Assembly (NCBI GenBank): GCA_964527835.1
Contig: CAZGNV010000010.1
Span: 1 to 64,000 of the forward strand
DNA: 64,000 nucleotides
Reading direction: 5' to 3'
Source of the DNA: JAFDCJ01 sp964527835
Lineage (GTDB): Bacteria > Desulfobacterota > Desulfobacteria > Desulfobacterales > JAFDCJ01
The position numbers and the translations under genes were made by a program. Within the stretch, counting starts at the first letter, position 1. The number at the start of each line of letters is the position of its first letter. Positions 40,676-50,205 of this stretch are shown here, piece by piece. Under the pieces are notes generated by a model. The model made no database searches. It was given only the letters and a program-made list of their open reading frames with translations, and was not told where the DNA came from.

Positions 40676-40684
40676 GTTCGAGCT

Positions 40685-41629
40685 TTATGGAACGGCCTGG
40701 GGCCGTTTCCTATGTGTTTCTGTCAAATGTTTGCCCTGCCAGGAATCTCTCGTTTCCAGGGTGTCTTTTATCTGTGCCAGAACATCGGATTTTTTCAGCG
40801 ACCATTGGGGGGCGACGAGCTCCGATGGGTGCGGGTCGCCGGTCAGGCGCTGGATCACCATGCTTGCCGGGATGCGTTCGATAAAGTCGCAGACCAGTTC
40901 AACGTATTGCTCCCGGGACAGGCAGCGGTATTTTCCCAGGCGGTACATCGTTTCCAGCCGGGTCCCCTTGATAACGTAGAGCAGGTGCAGCTTGACGCCG
41001 TCAACGGGCTCTGCAGCGATGGTTTCGGCAGTATGCATCATATCCGCGCGGGTTTCCCCGGGCAGCCCCAGGATCACGTGGCTGCAGATTTTGATGCCGC
41101 GCCCTGCCGTGGCCCGCACCGCATCGGTGAAGCACTGCACGTCATGGCCCCGGTTGATCAGCGCCAGGGTGGCGTCGCTGGCGGTCTGCAGCCCGTATTC
41201 GATCCAGACCAGGTAGCCGCGGGCATAGGTCTGCAAAAGATCCAGAATTGGCCCGTCAACACAATCCGGGCGCGTGCCGATGGCAAGACCCACCACGTCC
41301 TCGACGGCCAGGGCTTCATCATACAGGCCCTTGAGGGTGTCGAGGGAGGCATAAGTGTTGGAAAAGGACTGGAAATAGGCGATGAATTTGCGCGCCTTGT
41401 AACGCCGGCCAAGGGCTTCTTTACCCTCCAGCAGCTGGTCGCGAATTGATATTCCCCGGGCATGCGCGCCGGTCCCCGATCCCCGGGCGTTGCAGTAAAT
41501 GCAGCCGCCGACGGCTTTGGTCCCATCCCGGTTGGGACAGGAAAGCCCGGCATCGATGGATATTTTCTGCACCCGACAGCCAAACATATTGCGCAGGTAG
41601 GTGTTTAAATCGTTGTATCTTTTATCCAT
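40685..41629 (-). CDS. YhcC-type radical SAM protein (TIGR01212 family)
   Basis: 314 residues from ATG 41629. It starts RYNDLNTYLRNMFGCRVQKI and has CPNRDGTKAVGGCIYCN, the family form of the radical SAM cysteine motif, then FQSFSNTYA, GTRPDCV, WIEYGLQTAS, HVILGLPGET and KLHLLYVIKGT. The family is conserved across bacteria but its substrate is not established. It ends beside repeat element copy 4. Confidence 0.85.
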   Translation of the reverse strand: MDKRYNDLNTYLRNMFGCRVQKISIDAGLSCPNRDGTKAVGGCIYCNARGSGTGAHARGISIRDQLLEGKEALGRRYKARKFIAYFQSFSNTYASLDTLKGLYDEALAVEDVVGLAIGTRPDCVDGPILDLLQTYARGYLVWIEYGLQTASDATLALINRGHDVQCFTDAVRATAGRGIKICSHVILGLPGETRADMMHTAETIAAEPVDGVKLHLLYVIKGTRLETMYRLGKYRCLSREQYVELVCDFIERIPASMVIQRLTGDPHPSELVAPQWSLKKSDVLAQIKDTLETRDSWQGKHLTETHRKRPQAVP

Positions 41630-41735
41630 ATCAGCAGGCCGATGCTTGACCATCCCCCTTCACCGGATTATAATCCAAAAATCCACTGGGCTCTCATTCA
41701 TCTGCATGTTGTGCTCATTTGGCAGCAGATTGCAT

Positions 41736-41806
41736 GGAACCTCTTGTACCTTGAACCCTGAACCTGGTACCTTGTACCTGGCGCGCAGCGCCCCTGTACC
41801 TTAGTT
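41736..41806. repeat. Heptad repeat with GGCGC hairpin, copy 5
   Basis: TTGTACCTTGAACCCTGAAC type units (reverse orientation of the family) then GGCGC-GCA-GCGCC (41780-41792) and further CTGTACCTT. It lies upstream of mnmG. Confidence 0.7.
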
Positions 41807-41856
41807 GTAAACCTATCAGAAAAGCCGCTTAACGGCAATCGATTCAATAAAATTCC

Positions 41857-43731
41857 ATGACGGTTAACAATTGCCAATACGACATCATCGTAGTCGGGGC
41901 CGGACACGCCGGCTGTGAAGCCGCCCTGGCGGCCGCCCGGATGGGCTGCCGCGTGGTGCTGCTGGCCATCGATCTGGACAAGCTGGCGGCCATGCCCTGC
42001 AGCCCGTCCATCGGCGGTATGGCAAAAGGGCAGCTGGTAAAGGAAATCGATGCCCTGGGCGGGCAGATGGCGCGAATCACTGATCGGACCGCCATCCAGT
42101 ACCGGACCCTGAATACCCGCAAAGGCCCGGCCGTTCAATCTTCACGGACCCAGAACGATAAAAACCGTTACCACCGGGCCATGAAGGCGGTCGTCGAAGC
42201 CCAGCAGAACCTGGACCTCAAACAGACCCTGGTGCAGCGGCTGGTCGTCGAAGACAACCGCATTGCGGGGGTGGAGGACAACACCGGCTTCGGTTTCCAG
42301 GCACCGGTTGTGATTCTGGCCACCGGCACCTTTTTGAGCGGACTGGTGCACATCGGGTTTCATCAGATAAAGGCCGGCCGGGCTGGTGAGTTCGCCGCCT
42401 ACGGACTGGCCGACAGCCTCAAACAGCTGGGTTTTGAGCTCGGACGGCTCAAGACCGGCACGCCGCCAAGGCTTAAAAAATCAAGCATTGATTTTTCGTG
42501 CTTCAGCATCCAGGAGGCGGATCCTGACCCGACGCCGTTTTCCTGCTTCACCGACCGGATCTGCATGCCCCAGGTGCCCAGCTACATCGGGCATACCAAC
42601 CGGCGCAGCCACGAGATCGTGCAGCGCAATCTCAAGTACTCGGCCCTTTACGGCGGGGTCATCAAGGGCGTATCCGCGCGCTACTGTCCTTCCCTCGAGG
42701 ACAAAATCGTCAAGTTTGCCGACAGGGACCGCCACCAGATCATCCTGGAGCCCGAGGGACTGGATACCGAGGAGATCTACGCCAGCGGCCTGGGCAACAG
42801 CCTTCCCCTGGAGATCCAGATCGAGCTGGTGCATGCCATTGAAGGGCTGGAGTGCGCCGAAATCATGCGGCCGGCCTATGCCATCGAATACGATTATGTC
42901 AATCCCATCCAGCTCAAACCCACCCTCGAAACCCGGCAGGTAGCCGGGCTTTTTCTGGCAGGACAGATCAACGGAACCTCCGGTTACGAGGAAGCCGCCG
43001 CCCAGGGGCTTTGGGCCGGGATCAATGCGGCCGCAAAACTCCAGGGCCGTCCGCCCTTTATCCTGGACCGGTCCCAGGCCTATATGGGCGTGATGATCGA
43101 TGACCTGATCACCCGGGGCACGCGCGAACCTTACCGCATGTTTACCAGCCGGGCCGAGTACCGTCTCATGCTCAGGGAGGACAACGCTGATTTGCGGTTG
43201 ATGGCCATCGGTCATGAGCTGGGGCTGGTGGATGACGACGCCTTCCGGGACATGCAGGTGCGCAAGCAGCAGATTGCAGGTGAAATTGCGCGGGTGCGCA
43301 GCATCTTTGTCAAACCCAGTGCAGCGGTAAATGATTATCTGCGCAGCCAGGGCAGCAAACCCATTGACAGCGGCGCCCGCCTGTCCAGGCTGCTGAAGCG
43401 CTCTGAGCTGGGTTACGGCATGGTGCAATCCCTGGCGCCCGCATCTCGTCCAATCAGCCGGGCCGTTGCCCGGCAGGTGGAGATTGAAATCAAGTACGAA
43501 GGCTATATCCGCAAACAGCTGCGGGAGATCGAACGTTTCAAGGGACTGGAAAAAATAAAAATCGCACCGGATTTCGACTTTGCAACCGTGCACGGCCTGT
43601 CCAATGAACTCAAGGAAAAGCTCGCCCGCATAAAACCCGTATCCCTCGGTCAGGTTTCCCGGGTTGACGGTATCACCCCGGCGGCCATGTCTGTTTTGAT
43701 GGTGGCGCTCAAAGCCGGGGCCAGGTCTTAG
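41857..43731 (+). CDS. mnmG: tRNA uridine-5-carboxymethylaminomethyl modification enzyme, GidA
   Basis: 624 residues, the usual length. The FAD-binding IVVGAGHAGCEAALAAARMG, CSPSIGGMAKGQLVKEIDAL, RLKTGTPPRL and C-terminal helices ending in the KIKPVSLGQVSRVDGITPAA region (shortened) are all present. With MnmE it adds the carboxymethylaminomethyl group at U34 of several tRNAs. MnmE is not in the window. The gene begins ATG 41857 right after a repeat and has no close partner. Confidence 0.95.
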   Translation: MTVNNCQYDIIVVGAGHAGCEAALAAARMGCRVVLLAIDLDKLAAMPCSPSIGGMAKGQLVKEIDALGGQMARITDRTAIQYRTLNTRKGPAVQSSRTQNDKNRYHRAMKAVVEAQQNLDLKQTLVQRLVVEDNRIAGVEDNTGFGFQAPVVILATGTFLSGLVHIGFHQIKAGRAGEFAAYGLADSLKQLGFELGRLKTGTPPRLKKSSIDFSCFSIQEADPDPTPFSCFTDRICMPQVPSYIGHTNRRSHEIVQRNLKYSALYGGVIKGVSARYCPSLEDKIVKFADRDRHQIILEPEGLDTEEIYASGLGNSLPLEIQIELVHAIEGLECAEIMRPAYAIEYDYVNPIQLKPTLETRQVAGLFLAGQINGTSGYEEAAAQGLWAGINAAAKLQGRPPFILDRSQAYMGVMIDDLITRGTREPYRMFTSRAEYRLMLREDNADLRLMAIGHELGLVDDDAFRDMQVRKQQIAGEIARVRSIFVKPSAAVNDYLRSQGSKPIDSGARLSRLLKRSELGYGMVQSLAPASRPISRAVARQVEIEIKYEGYIRKQLREIERFKGLEKIKIAPDFDFATVHGLSNELKEKLARIKPVSLGQVSRVDGITPAAMSVLMVALKAGARS

Positions 43732-43757
43732 GATGGGTGAAATATCTTCTTGTATTC

Positions 43758-43786
43758 TTGACAGGTTACACCTTGCAGCTTATCTT
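43758..43786 (+). promoter_or_regulatory. Sigma70 promoter of the DnaJ-type gene
   Basis: TTGACA (43758-43763), 17-base spacer, TATCTT (43781-43786). Confidence 0.7.
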
Positions 43787-43805
43787 AGATGTGCTTTAAA
43801 AAGCA

Positions 43806-43826
43806 GAAGTGCCTTAAGGGCACTTC
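43806..43826. promoter_or_regulatory. Hairpin or operator in the DnaJ leader
   Basis: Perfect 8-bp arms GAAGTGCC and GGCACTTC around TTAAG, just after the expected transcription start. It does not match CIRCE. It resembles half of the ACTTTAGGC repeat family. Confidence 0.45.
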
Positions 43827-43858
43827 CAACTTATATTTGTTGATGAGGTATTGAGACG

Positions 43859-44758
43859 ATGGCCGAAGACTATTATCAACTTCTGGGTGTCAAAAAAGAT
43901 GCCAGTGACGATGAAATCAAAAAAGCTTACCGCAAGCTGGCAATGAAATACCATCCCGACCACACCAAGGGAGACAAGCGCGCGGAGGAGAAATTCAAGA
44001 AGATCAGCGAGGCCTATGCCGTCTTGAGTGACAAGGAAAAGCGCAAAGAGTACGACACTTTCGGTTCCGAGGGATTCCGCCAGCGGTTTTCCCAGGAAGA
44101 TATTTTTCGCGGCTTTGACTTCAGTGATATCTTCAGGGAATTTGGTTTCGGCGGTCGGGGCGGCAGTGCCCGTTTTTCCTTTGGCGGCGACTCGCCGTTT
44201 AACTTCGGCGGCGCCCGGCAGCAGCAGGCCCAGGTAAAAGGGGCGGACCTGGTTTACGAATTGCCTTTGACATTGCGGGAAGTGGCGACCGGCACCGAGA
44301 AGGTGATCAGCTTTGAGCACGAGGGGCGTGCTGAAAACCTGACGGTCAAAATCCCCAAAGGATTTATCACCGGAAAAAAACTGCGCCTGGCCGGAAAGGG
44401 CAGCCCCAGCCCTTTTGGTGGCCCCAACGGCGATTTGTACATCAAATCCCGGGTGCTTGACGATCCGCTGTTCAGTGCCGACAAATATGATCTTTACCTG
44501 GCCCGGGAGTTGAAAATCAGTGAATTGCTGCTGGGCACCACCATTTCCGTTCCCACCATCGACGGCCGGCAGTTGAGTTTGAAAATCCCCGCCGGCACGA
44601 AGCCTGGGACCAAGATGCGTCTTGCCGGCCATGGCCTGCCGGCCATGAAGGGCAGCAAAAAAGGCGACCTGTACGTCAAAGTTCAGGTCAAAATTCCAAA
44701 GCACCTCAATGCTGAGCAGCGCCGGCTGGTTGAGAAACTGGCTGCTGCCGGTCTGTAA
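43859..44758 (+). CDS. cbpA: DnaJ/CbpA-type co-chaperone
   Basis: 299 residues. J-domain at the N-terminus with the HPD loop (MKYHPDHT, about residues 30-37), a glycine/phenylalanine-rich stretch (about residues 80-120), and DnaJ C-terminal domains I and II (about residues 125-290). No zinc-finger cysteines, so it is a class B (CbpA-like) protein. It stimulates DnaK ATPase and delivers unfolded clients. No dnaK or grpE is near. Confidence 0.85.
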   Translation: MAEDYYQLLGVKKDASDDEIKKAYRKLAMKYHPDHTKGDKRAEEKFKKISEAYAVLSDKEKRKEYDTFGSEGFRQRFSQEDIFRGFDFSDIFREFGFGGRGGSARFSFGGDSPFNFGGARQQQAQVKGADLVYELPLTLREVATGTEKVISFEHEGRAENLTVKIPKGFITGKKLRLAGKGSPSPFGGPNGDLYIKSRVLDDPLFSADKYDLYLARELKISELLLGTTISVPTIDGRQLSLKIPAGTKPGTKMRLAGHGLPAMKGSKKGDLYVKVQVKIPKHLNAEQRRLVEKLAAAGL

Positions 44759-44771
44759 GGAATCAAAATTA

Positions 44772-44800
44772 TTGACAAGAACGCTCATTCGCGGTAACCT
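44772..44800 (+). promoter_or_regulatory. Sigma70-like promoter of hpt
   Basis: TTGACA (44772-44777), 17-base spacer, TAACCT (44795-44800). Confidence 0.5.
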
Positions 44801-44854
44801 AATAGACAAATCACCAGTTTTATTTTTAATCTAGTTGCCATATCGTTACAGCAG

Positions 44855-45373
44855 ATGCCAGATCTCGTGCCGGTTCTGAAAAGAGATGAAATTCAGCGTA
44901 TCGTAAGTGAACTGGGGCAGAAGATTTCATCGGACTATCAGGGCCGGGAATTGATTCTGGTCGGAGTGCTGAAAGGGGCATTTGTATTCCTTTCCGACCT
45001 GATTCGGCAGCTTGCCATTCCGGTGAAAGTCGATTTTATTCGCGCCGCCAGTTATGGCTCCGGTACATCCACATCCGGCAGGATTCAACTGACCAAGGAA
45101 ATTGAGATCGACATAAAGGGCAAAGATGTCATGGTGGTTGAGGACATTGTCGACACCGGCTTGACATTGAATTATCTCCTGGAGCATTTGTGGTCTTTTG
45201 GACCCAGTTCACTCCGGGTATGCACTTTGCTTGATAAAACTGAACGCCGGCAGAGTGACGTTGTGATAGACTATGCCGGCTGCCAGGTGCCAGAAGGGTT
45301 CCTGGTGGGTTATGGCCTGGATTATGCTGAAGATTACAGGCACCTGCCCGCCATTTACCATCTCCAACCATAG
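44855..45373 (+). CDS. hpt: Hypoxanthine phosphoribosyltransferase
   Basis: 172 residues. The PRPP loop VMVVEDIVDTGLTLN, the flexible loop around SYGSGTSTSG and VGYGLDYAEDYRHLPAIY are those of type I hypoxanthine-guanine phosphoribosyltransferases. It salvages hypoxanthine and guanine with PRPP to IMP and GMP. It complements the purine synthesis genes purD and purE further right. The next gene starts 15 bases after its stop. Confidence 0.9.
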   Translation: MPDLVPVLKRDEIQRIVSELGQKISSDYQGRELILVGVLKGAFVFLSDLIRQLAIPVKVDFIRAASYGSGTSTSGRIQLTKEIEIDIKGKDVMVVEDIVDTGLTLNYLLEHLWSFGPSSLRVCTLLDKTERRQSDVVIDYAGCQVPEGFLVGYGLDYAEDYRHLPAIYHLQP

Positions 45374-45388
45374 ACTCTGGAGTATCGT

Positions 45389-47707
45389 ATGATTATTACC
45401 TGCAATGAATGTGAATCGAGTTTTCAGGTCGATGACCGACTGATCCAGGAAACCGGTTCCAAGGTGAGATGCTCAAAATGCAGCGCTGTTTTTGTCGTTT
45501 ATCCGCAGGCCGATGAGGCGGGTGCCGCCCTGGAAACAGACGGGGATGCCGAATCCGAGGATCTGGGGCTCGATCTGGGACTGGATCTTGAAGGTGAAGA
45601 AAGTGATGATGACCTGTCGGTGACCGGACTCGATGCCGAGGAATCCGAGCTGGACCTGAGCGCGTTTGATGAGAATGATGATGACCAGTCGACGGAGGTG
45701 TCCGAAACACTGGATAGCGATGAACTCGAACTCGACCTCAACCTGGATGCGCAGCTGGATGAAGATGCAGATACAGCTTCCGGTGAGACGGGGCCCATGG
45801 ACGATGAACTGCCGGACCTGGGGGATCTGGGAGATTTAGCTGAACTGGATGATGAACAGTTAAGCGAAGAAGAACTCGATGCCGAGCTTGAAGATCTTGA
45901 CAGCGAGCTTGCCGGGCTTGATATCGATCTGGATGGCGATGATGACGCTGATGAAGACCTGGATCTGGGGGCGCTTGATCTCGAAGAAGAGGAGGAAGCG
46001 GAGCCCGAGCCGGTTCAGGCACAAGATTCCGAAGACCTGGAGCTTGACCTGGATTTTGAAGACCAGGACGGGACTGCAAAAGGTGACGAAGTGGTTGAAA
46101 CCGACGAGTTGGATTTGTCCGATCTGGAGCTGGAACTGGGAGATGAAACCGACGCCGACGCCGGGGATGAAGCGGGCGGTGAAGACCTGGAACTGGATCT
46201 GGGCGATGAGACCGAGGCGACAGAAGACCAGGAGGTGGTTGAAACCGACGAGCTGGATCTTTCGGATCTGGAGCTGGAATTGGGAGATGAAGCCGAAGCA
46301 GGATCGGAGTCTGCGGCGGTCGATGAGGGCTTGGAGCTGGATCTCGGTGAACAACCAGAGGACATTGCAGCAGTTGCAGCTCCGGCGGACCAGGCTGACG
46401 GCGAACTGGATCTGTCCGACCTGGAAGAACTCGTTGACTCTGATAAGGCGGTGGACACCCCGGTGGATGCCGGCGATGAACTGGATCTTGAATTTCAGAT
46501 CGGCGAAGACGGCGAGACGGCTGATGAAGCCTCGGCGACCGGGGCGGATGAAGAACTGGACCTTTCAGATATCAGCGAGATGCTTGAATCCGATGAAAGC
46601 CCGGCGGCTGAAAGTGCGGATGAGAAGGAGGGCGAAGAGCTGGAGCTGGAATTTGACATCGGTGATGAAAAGACGACCGATGATGAGATGCTGGATATCG
46701 AACAGATGCTCGAAGACGGTGAAGATGCCGGCACCCGGGATGAAAAACCGCCGGGCGGGACACAAGAGCTTGACCTGGAGCTGGAGTCCGCTGCAGATGA
46801 ACCCGATACGATTGAATCCGATCTCGAGCTTGACCTGGAAAGCGAACTGGCCGAGCAGGAGCAGCTCTTTGAAGACGATGCTGCCGCCGGTGCAGAACAG
46901 CTGGAATCCAACCTTCTGAGCGACGATGACATGGAGTCGCTGGACGAAGTCGAAAGCGAGGAGCTGGAATTTGCCGGGGCAGACGGCAACGAAAGTGCCA
47001 TTAGCGATGATTTCGCCACTGATGATTTCTCGGAAAGCGACGATTTCGGTCAAACGAGTGTTTTGCCGGAGGAGGATGACCAGGCCGCCGTCGCAGCAGC
47101 AGGGCCGGCGCCGACCGCCCCCAAAGTGCGATCGAAAAAGCCGGTGATGATCGGCTTTCTGGTACTGGTCCTGATCTCTGGTATTCTGATCGTACCGAAA
47201 ATGTTGGGCGTTAAAATTCCCTTTGTCAGTGATATCAAGATTCCGTTCCTCAGCGACGTGGACATGAGAATTCCTTTCCTGAGCGATCTGATAAATCCTG
47301 AACAACAGGATGTCGCCGGCAACCTTAAAATCAATCCCCTGGGAAGAACGATCAACGGCAGATTTGTTGAAAACGCCAAGGTCGGTCGGCTGTTCGTGAT
47401 CCAGGGAAAAATCAGAAATGATTACGATCATCCGCGCAGTTTTATCAAGGTAACCGGCAGGATCTTCCAAAAAGGAGGCCGGGAGGTGAAAAAGGCCACC
47501 GTTTATTGCGGCAACGTGCTTTCCGGTAAAGAATTGAGCGCAATGAACATGGCCGCCATCCAAAAAAGGCTGAAAAACAGGTTCGGCGACCGGCGCTCCA
47601 ACGTCAAAGTCCCCAAGGGAAGAATGGTTCCATTTATGATCGTATTCGACCGGCTGCCGGCTAATCTGGACGAATTCAGCGTCGAAGTGGCGGGGTCTTC
47701 GATCTAG
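45389..47707 (+). CDS. Acidic zinc-ribbon and DUF3426 membrane protein
   Basis: 772 residues. It begins with an MJ0042-type zinc ribbon (CNECESSFQVDDRLIQETGS, later CSKCSAVF). About residues 45-570 are extremely acidic repeats built on ETDELDLSDLELELGDE and variants, with no basic stretches. One membrane helix (about residues 592-612, MIGFLVLVLISGILIVP) leads to three tandem IPF(V/L)SD repeats and then a DUF3426 domain. The ribbon plus helix plus DUF3426 frame is widespread in deltaproteobacteria and unknown in function; the acidic insertion here is unusually long. Follows hpt closely. Confidence 0.75.
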   Translation: MIITCNECESSFQVDDRLIQETGSKVRCSKCSAVFVVYPQADEAGAALETDGDAESEDLGLDLGLDLEGEESDDDLSVTGLDAEESELDLSAFDENDDDQSTEVSETLDSDELELDLNLDAQLDEDADTASGETGPMDDELPDLGDLGDLAELDDEQLSEEELDAELEDLDSELAGLDIDLDGDDDADEDLDLGALDLEEEEEAEPEPVQAQDSEDLELDLDFEDQDGTAKGDEVVETDELDLSDLELELGDETDADAGDEAGGEDLELDLGDETEATEDQEVVETDELDLSDLELELGDEAEAGSESAAVDEGLELDLGEQPEDIAAVAAPADQADGELDLSDLEELVDSDKAVDTPVDAGDELDLEFQIGEDGETADEASATGADEELDLSDISEMLESDESPAAESADEKEGEELELEFDIGDEKTTDDEMLDIEQMLEDGEDAGTRDEKPPGGTQELDLELESAADEPDTIESDLELDLESELAEQEQLFEDDAAAGAEQLESNLLSDDDMESLDEVESEELEFAGADGNESAISDDFATDDFSESDDFGQTSVLPEEDDQAAVAAAGPAPTAPKVRSKKPVMIGFLVLVLISGILIVPKMLGVKIPFVSDIKIPFLSDVDMRIPFLSDLINPEQQDVAGNLKINPLGRTINGRFVENAKVGRLFVIQGKIRNDYDHPRSFIKVTGRIFQKGGREVKKATVYCGNVLSGKELSAMNMAAIQKRLKNRFGDRRSNVKVPKGRMVPFMIVFDRLPANLDEFSVEVAGSSI

Positions 47708-47733
47708 ATCCTGTCGTGTCTGTTGAGACAATC

Positions 47734-47778
47734 CAGCCCCGCAAGAACCGGTGACGGTTTGAACGGGGCTTTGTTTTC
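47734..47778 (+). terminator. Rho-independent terminator
   Basis: AGCCCCG (47734-47740) pairs with CGGGGCT (47764-47770), with a nested ACCG/CGGT stem, followed by TTGTTTT. It ends the hpt/zinc-ribbon transcript. Confidence 0.75.
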
Positions 47779-47860
47779 GAGCCGGCTTTTTCGGACGGGC
47801 AATGTGTGTTTTTCGGCTTGACTCCGCCCGGCTTTGCTGGTAGTGGGAATGTTCGTTAAT

Positions 47861-47937
47861 GGCGATGTAGCTCAGTTGGTTAGAGCATGCGGCTCATATC
47901 CGCAGTGTCCGGGGTTCAAATCCCTGCATCGCCACCA
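47861..47937 (+). tRNA. tRNA-Met (CAT)
   Basis: 77 bases. Acceptor GGCGATG/CATCGCC, D-arm AGCTCAGTTGGTTAGAGC, anticodon loop CTCATAT (anticodon CAT) on a perfect TGCGG/CCGCA stem, T-loop TTCAAAT and encoded CCA end. The first base pair and loop fit elongator tRNA-Met; a tRNA-Ile with modified CAT cannot be excluded. It ends before the convergent purD gene. Confidence 0.9.
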
Positions 47938-48011
47938 AACACAAATATTAGCCGCGATCTCAGCAGATTGCGGCTTTTGTGTTTTTACAGGGTACGCCTT
48001 GCACTTTATCT

Positions 48012-49523
48012 TCATTGGGTCTTTTCCGGGAAGATATTTTCCGCCTTGAGAAAATGGGTGCCGATGTCGCGTCTGAGGTCCAGGCGGTTGCCGTCCGGAG
48101 CTTCCCGGGGGATGACCCGGATCTTGCCGTTGTCAAAGGCGGTCAGCATTTTCTGCCGCAGTCGTTCGGCGACTTCTCCTCGCTGCTGCCCGGCTTTGAT
48201 CGTGACGTTGGCGTTGATGAAAGCCACCCGGGTCCCGTCGGATTTAAAGCCATCATTTTCAGCCGCGCACATCATGGCCGAGGGGATTACCTGGATGCCC
48301 TTGCGTTTCATGTACTTGATGTCGATTTGCACCGGTTCTCCCCGGGTGCAGGACCATGGGTATCCCTTCTGGCCGTCAGGCCCACCGGGGCCGGTGACCA
48401 GGGCGCAGCACATCGCCAGCTGGTCCTGGCGGACTTCCGGCGCGACCGTATCCAGGTTGCCGGCCAGCGTTGCCTGGACCAGGGGTCCCAGGTTTCTCAG
48501 CCGCCGCATGACGGGCTGGGCTTCCGGCTCACCGGGACGGATGTTTACCTCGGACACGCGAATGGTGGTGGGCAGCATGGCGCTGTCCAGTGACACGAAA
48601 CAGCCGGGATACAGCACGCAGGGGCGCAGAATACCGCGCTGCTGCATGGCGGCAATCAGCGGCCGGGCAATGATTTCACCGGCCATTTCCATCAGCTGCG
48701 GTGTTTCCAGCGGATGGGGCGATACGGCGCCCATGCCGCCGGTGATGGGATTGTTGACCCCGGCGGGGCCTTCAAAGCGTTCCGGGTAGTCCATGGCCGT
48801 GGGCAGGATCTGGAAATGGCCGTTTTGATCCACCAGGATGGTAAAGCTGATTTCGACCCCTGACATCAGTGACTCGATCAACAGCGGCCACGGGCCGCGG
48901 CGGCCATACATTTTTTTATAGCTGTCCTTGTAGTCGCCGATCAGAGTGTCATAGACCTCCCGGATTTCCCAGGAGTTTAAAATCAGGCGGGCGCCCTTGC
49001 CCCCGGCGCTGTATGGATATTTCAATACGGCGCCGCCATGGTTGTGGATGTAGTCCAGGCAAGTGGTCAGCACCGTCGGGTAATCCCGGGCATCAACTTC
49101 GGACCATTGGGCCGCCACGGGGATGCCGGCATCCCGGCAAAGTTTCTTGCAGGCCAGCTTGTCGCCTTCGATGAATGCGCCGGCACGGGACAAACCAATG
49201 ATCCGGTCGCCGAATCCGGCTTGCTCAACGGCATCCACCAAACCTTCAAACAAAAGGGCTTCGGGCATGGGCACCACGCAGTCAACGGTCTGTTCTTTCA
49301 AGGCCTTGATAATCGCCCCGGTGTAGTCTTCGACGGAATTGCTCTCGGTGGGCACAAATTGCACGGGCCAGTTCATGATTTCGACAAATTTGGGCATGGA
49401 CGGGGTCCCGCGGATGACCACCCCCTGGAATTTGTCGGGATAAATATCGCTGGTGGCGGTGGAGACCACCAGCGCGCTGAGCAGGGTCCTGCCATCGGTT
49501 CCGGCAAAGGCGATTTTTTTCAT
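48012..49523 (-). CDS. purD: Phosphoribosylamine-glycine ligase-like
   Basis: 503 residues from ATG 49523, behind AGGAA. It starts KKIAFAGTDGRTLLSALVVS and has the ATP-grasp signatures GGAVLKYPYSAGGKGARLIL, LLIESLMSGVEISFTIL and GGMGAVSPHP, then GPGGPDG. PurD joins phosphoribosylamine and glycine in the second step of purine synthesis. It is longer than the E. coli enzyme (429 residues) and more divergent, so a related ATP-grasp role is possible. The stop lies 75 bases from tRNA-Met, convergent. Confidence 0.75.
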   Translation of the reverse strand: MKKIAFAGTDGRTLLSALVVSTATSDIYPDKFQGVVIRGTPSMPKFVEIMNWPVQFVPTESNSVEDYTGAIIKALKEQTVDCVVPMPEALLFEGLVDAVEQAGFGDRIIGLSRAGAFIEGDKLACKKLCRDAGIPVAAQWSEVDARDYPTVLTTCLDYIHNHGGAVLKYPYSAGGKGARLILNSWEIREVYDTLIGDYKDSYKKMYGRRGPWPLLIESLMSGVEISFTILVDQNGHFQILPTAMDYPERFEGPAGVNNPITGGMGAVSPHPLETPQLMEMAGEIIARPLIAAMQQRGILRPCVLYPGCFVSLDSAMLPTTIRVSEVNIRPGEPEAQPVMRRLRNLGPLVQATLAGNLDTVAPEVRQDQLAMCCALVTGPGGPDGQKGYPWSCTRGEPVQIDIKYMKRKGIQVIPSAMMCAAENDGFKSDGTRVAFINANVTIKAGQQRGEVAERLRQKMLTAFDNGKIRVIPREAPDGNRLDLRRDIGTHFLKAENIFPEKTQ

Positions 49524-49754
49524 GCGGGTGTTCCTTTTTTTATTTATGATCAATCCGGATTTTGAAATCCCATCTTTAACAGAATGCAGCCCCCCGGGTC
49601 AAATCCAAAATACCCTTGGATGGCGGGGTTGGGCAGTTGACTTTATAATTTTAAAAATGACATAATTATGATATAAAAATTAGTCATGCAGCTTGGGCAA
49701 GAATGTTTTGTCACCAAGAGTATTTACAAAGAAGATGGAGTGCAGTGACGCCAT

Positions 49755-49800
49755 AACTTTAGCGTACTTTAGTGCACTTCAGGCATTTTAGGCACTTCTT
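49755..49800. repeat. ACTTTAGGC-type repeat, copy 1
   Basis: ACTTTAGCGTACTTTAGTGC and following CACTTCAGGCATTTTAGGCACTTC units. The preceding GTGACGCCATAACTTTAG matches the flank of copy 4. Confidence 0.65.
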
Positions 49801-49807
49801 ATCGATC

Positions 49808-50203
49808 ATGTTTCCCGGATTCAGCCGCATTGTTGAAGAACGCATTCGCCGGGCCCAGGAAAGGGGCGATTTCGAAAACCTGGAGGGCAGCGGAAAACCG
49901 CTGGTGTTCGAAAATGACAGCCTGGTGCCCGAAGAGCTGCGGTTGGCCTATAAAATCCTGAAAAATGCCGACTGCCTGCCCCCCGAGCTCGAACTGAAAA
50001 AAGAAATTGCCCGCACCGAAGATCTGCTCAAGGGCATGCAGGACACGGCTGAAAAGTACCGCGTCCTGAAAAAGCTCAACTTTTTGATCATGAAGCTCAA
50101 TACGCTTCGCAACACTTCCATCGAATTTGAAATGCCCCAGCGGTACGCCGCCAAGGTGGTTGAGCGTATCGACAAAAACCGGGGCAAAACACAGGAGCCG
50201 TGA
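49808..50203 (+). CDS. DUF1992 protein
   Basis: 131 residues from ATG 49808. The opening VEERIRRAQERGDFENLEGS and GKPLVFENDSLVPEELRLAY match DUF1992, related to the C-terminal part of eukaryotic DNAJC28. An earlier in-frame ATG lies in the repeat and is rejected. Its stop overlaps the ribosome site of ddl, so the two are co-transcribed. Function unknown. Confidence 0.8.
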   Translation: MFPGFSRIVEERIRRAQERGDFENLEGSGKPLVFENDSLVPEELRLAYKILKNADCLPPELELKKEIARTEDLLKGMQDTAEKYRVLKKLNFLIMKLNTLRNTSIEFEMPQRYAAKVVERIDKNRGKTQEP

Positions 50204-50205
50204 CC

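Noticed and set aside
42481..43593. Long reverse-strand open frame opposite mnmG
   Set aside because: Shadow of mnmG; no independent start signal.
43806..43826. CIRCE heat-shock operator before the DnaJ-type gene
   Set aside because: The arms GAAGTGCC/GGCACTTC and the five-base loop do not match the CIRCE consensus with its nine-base spacer.
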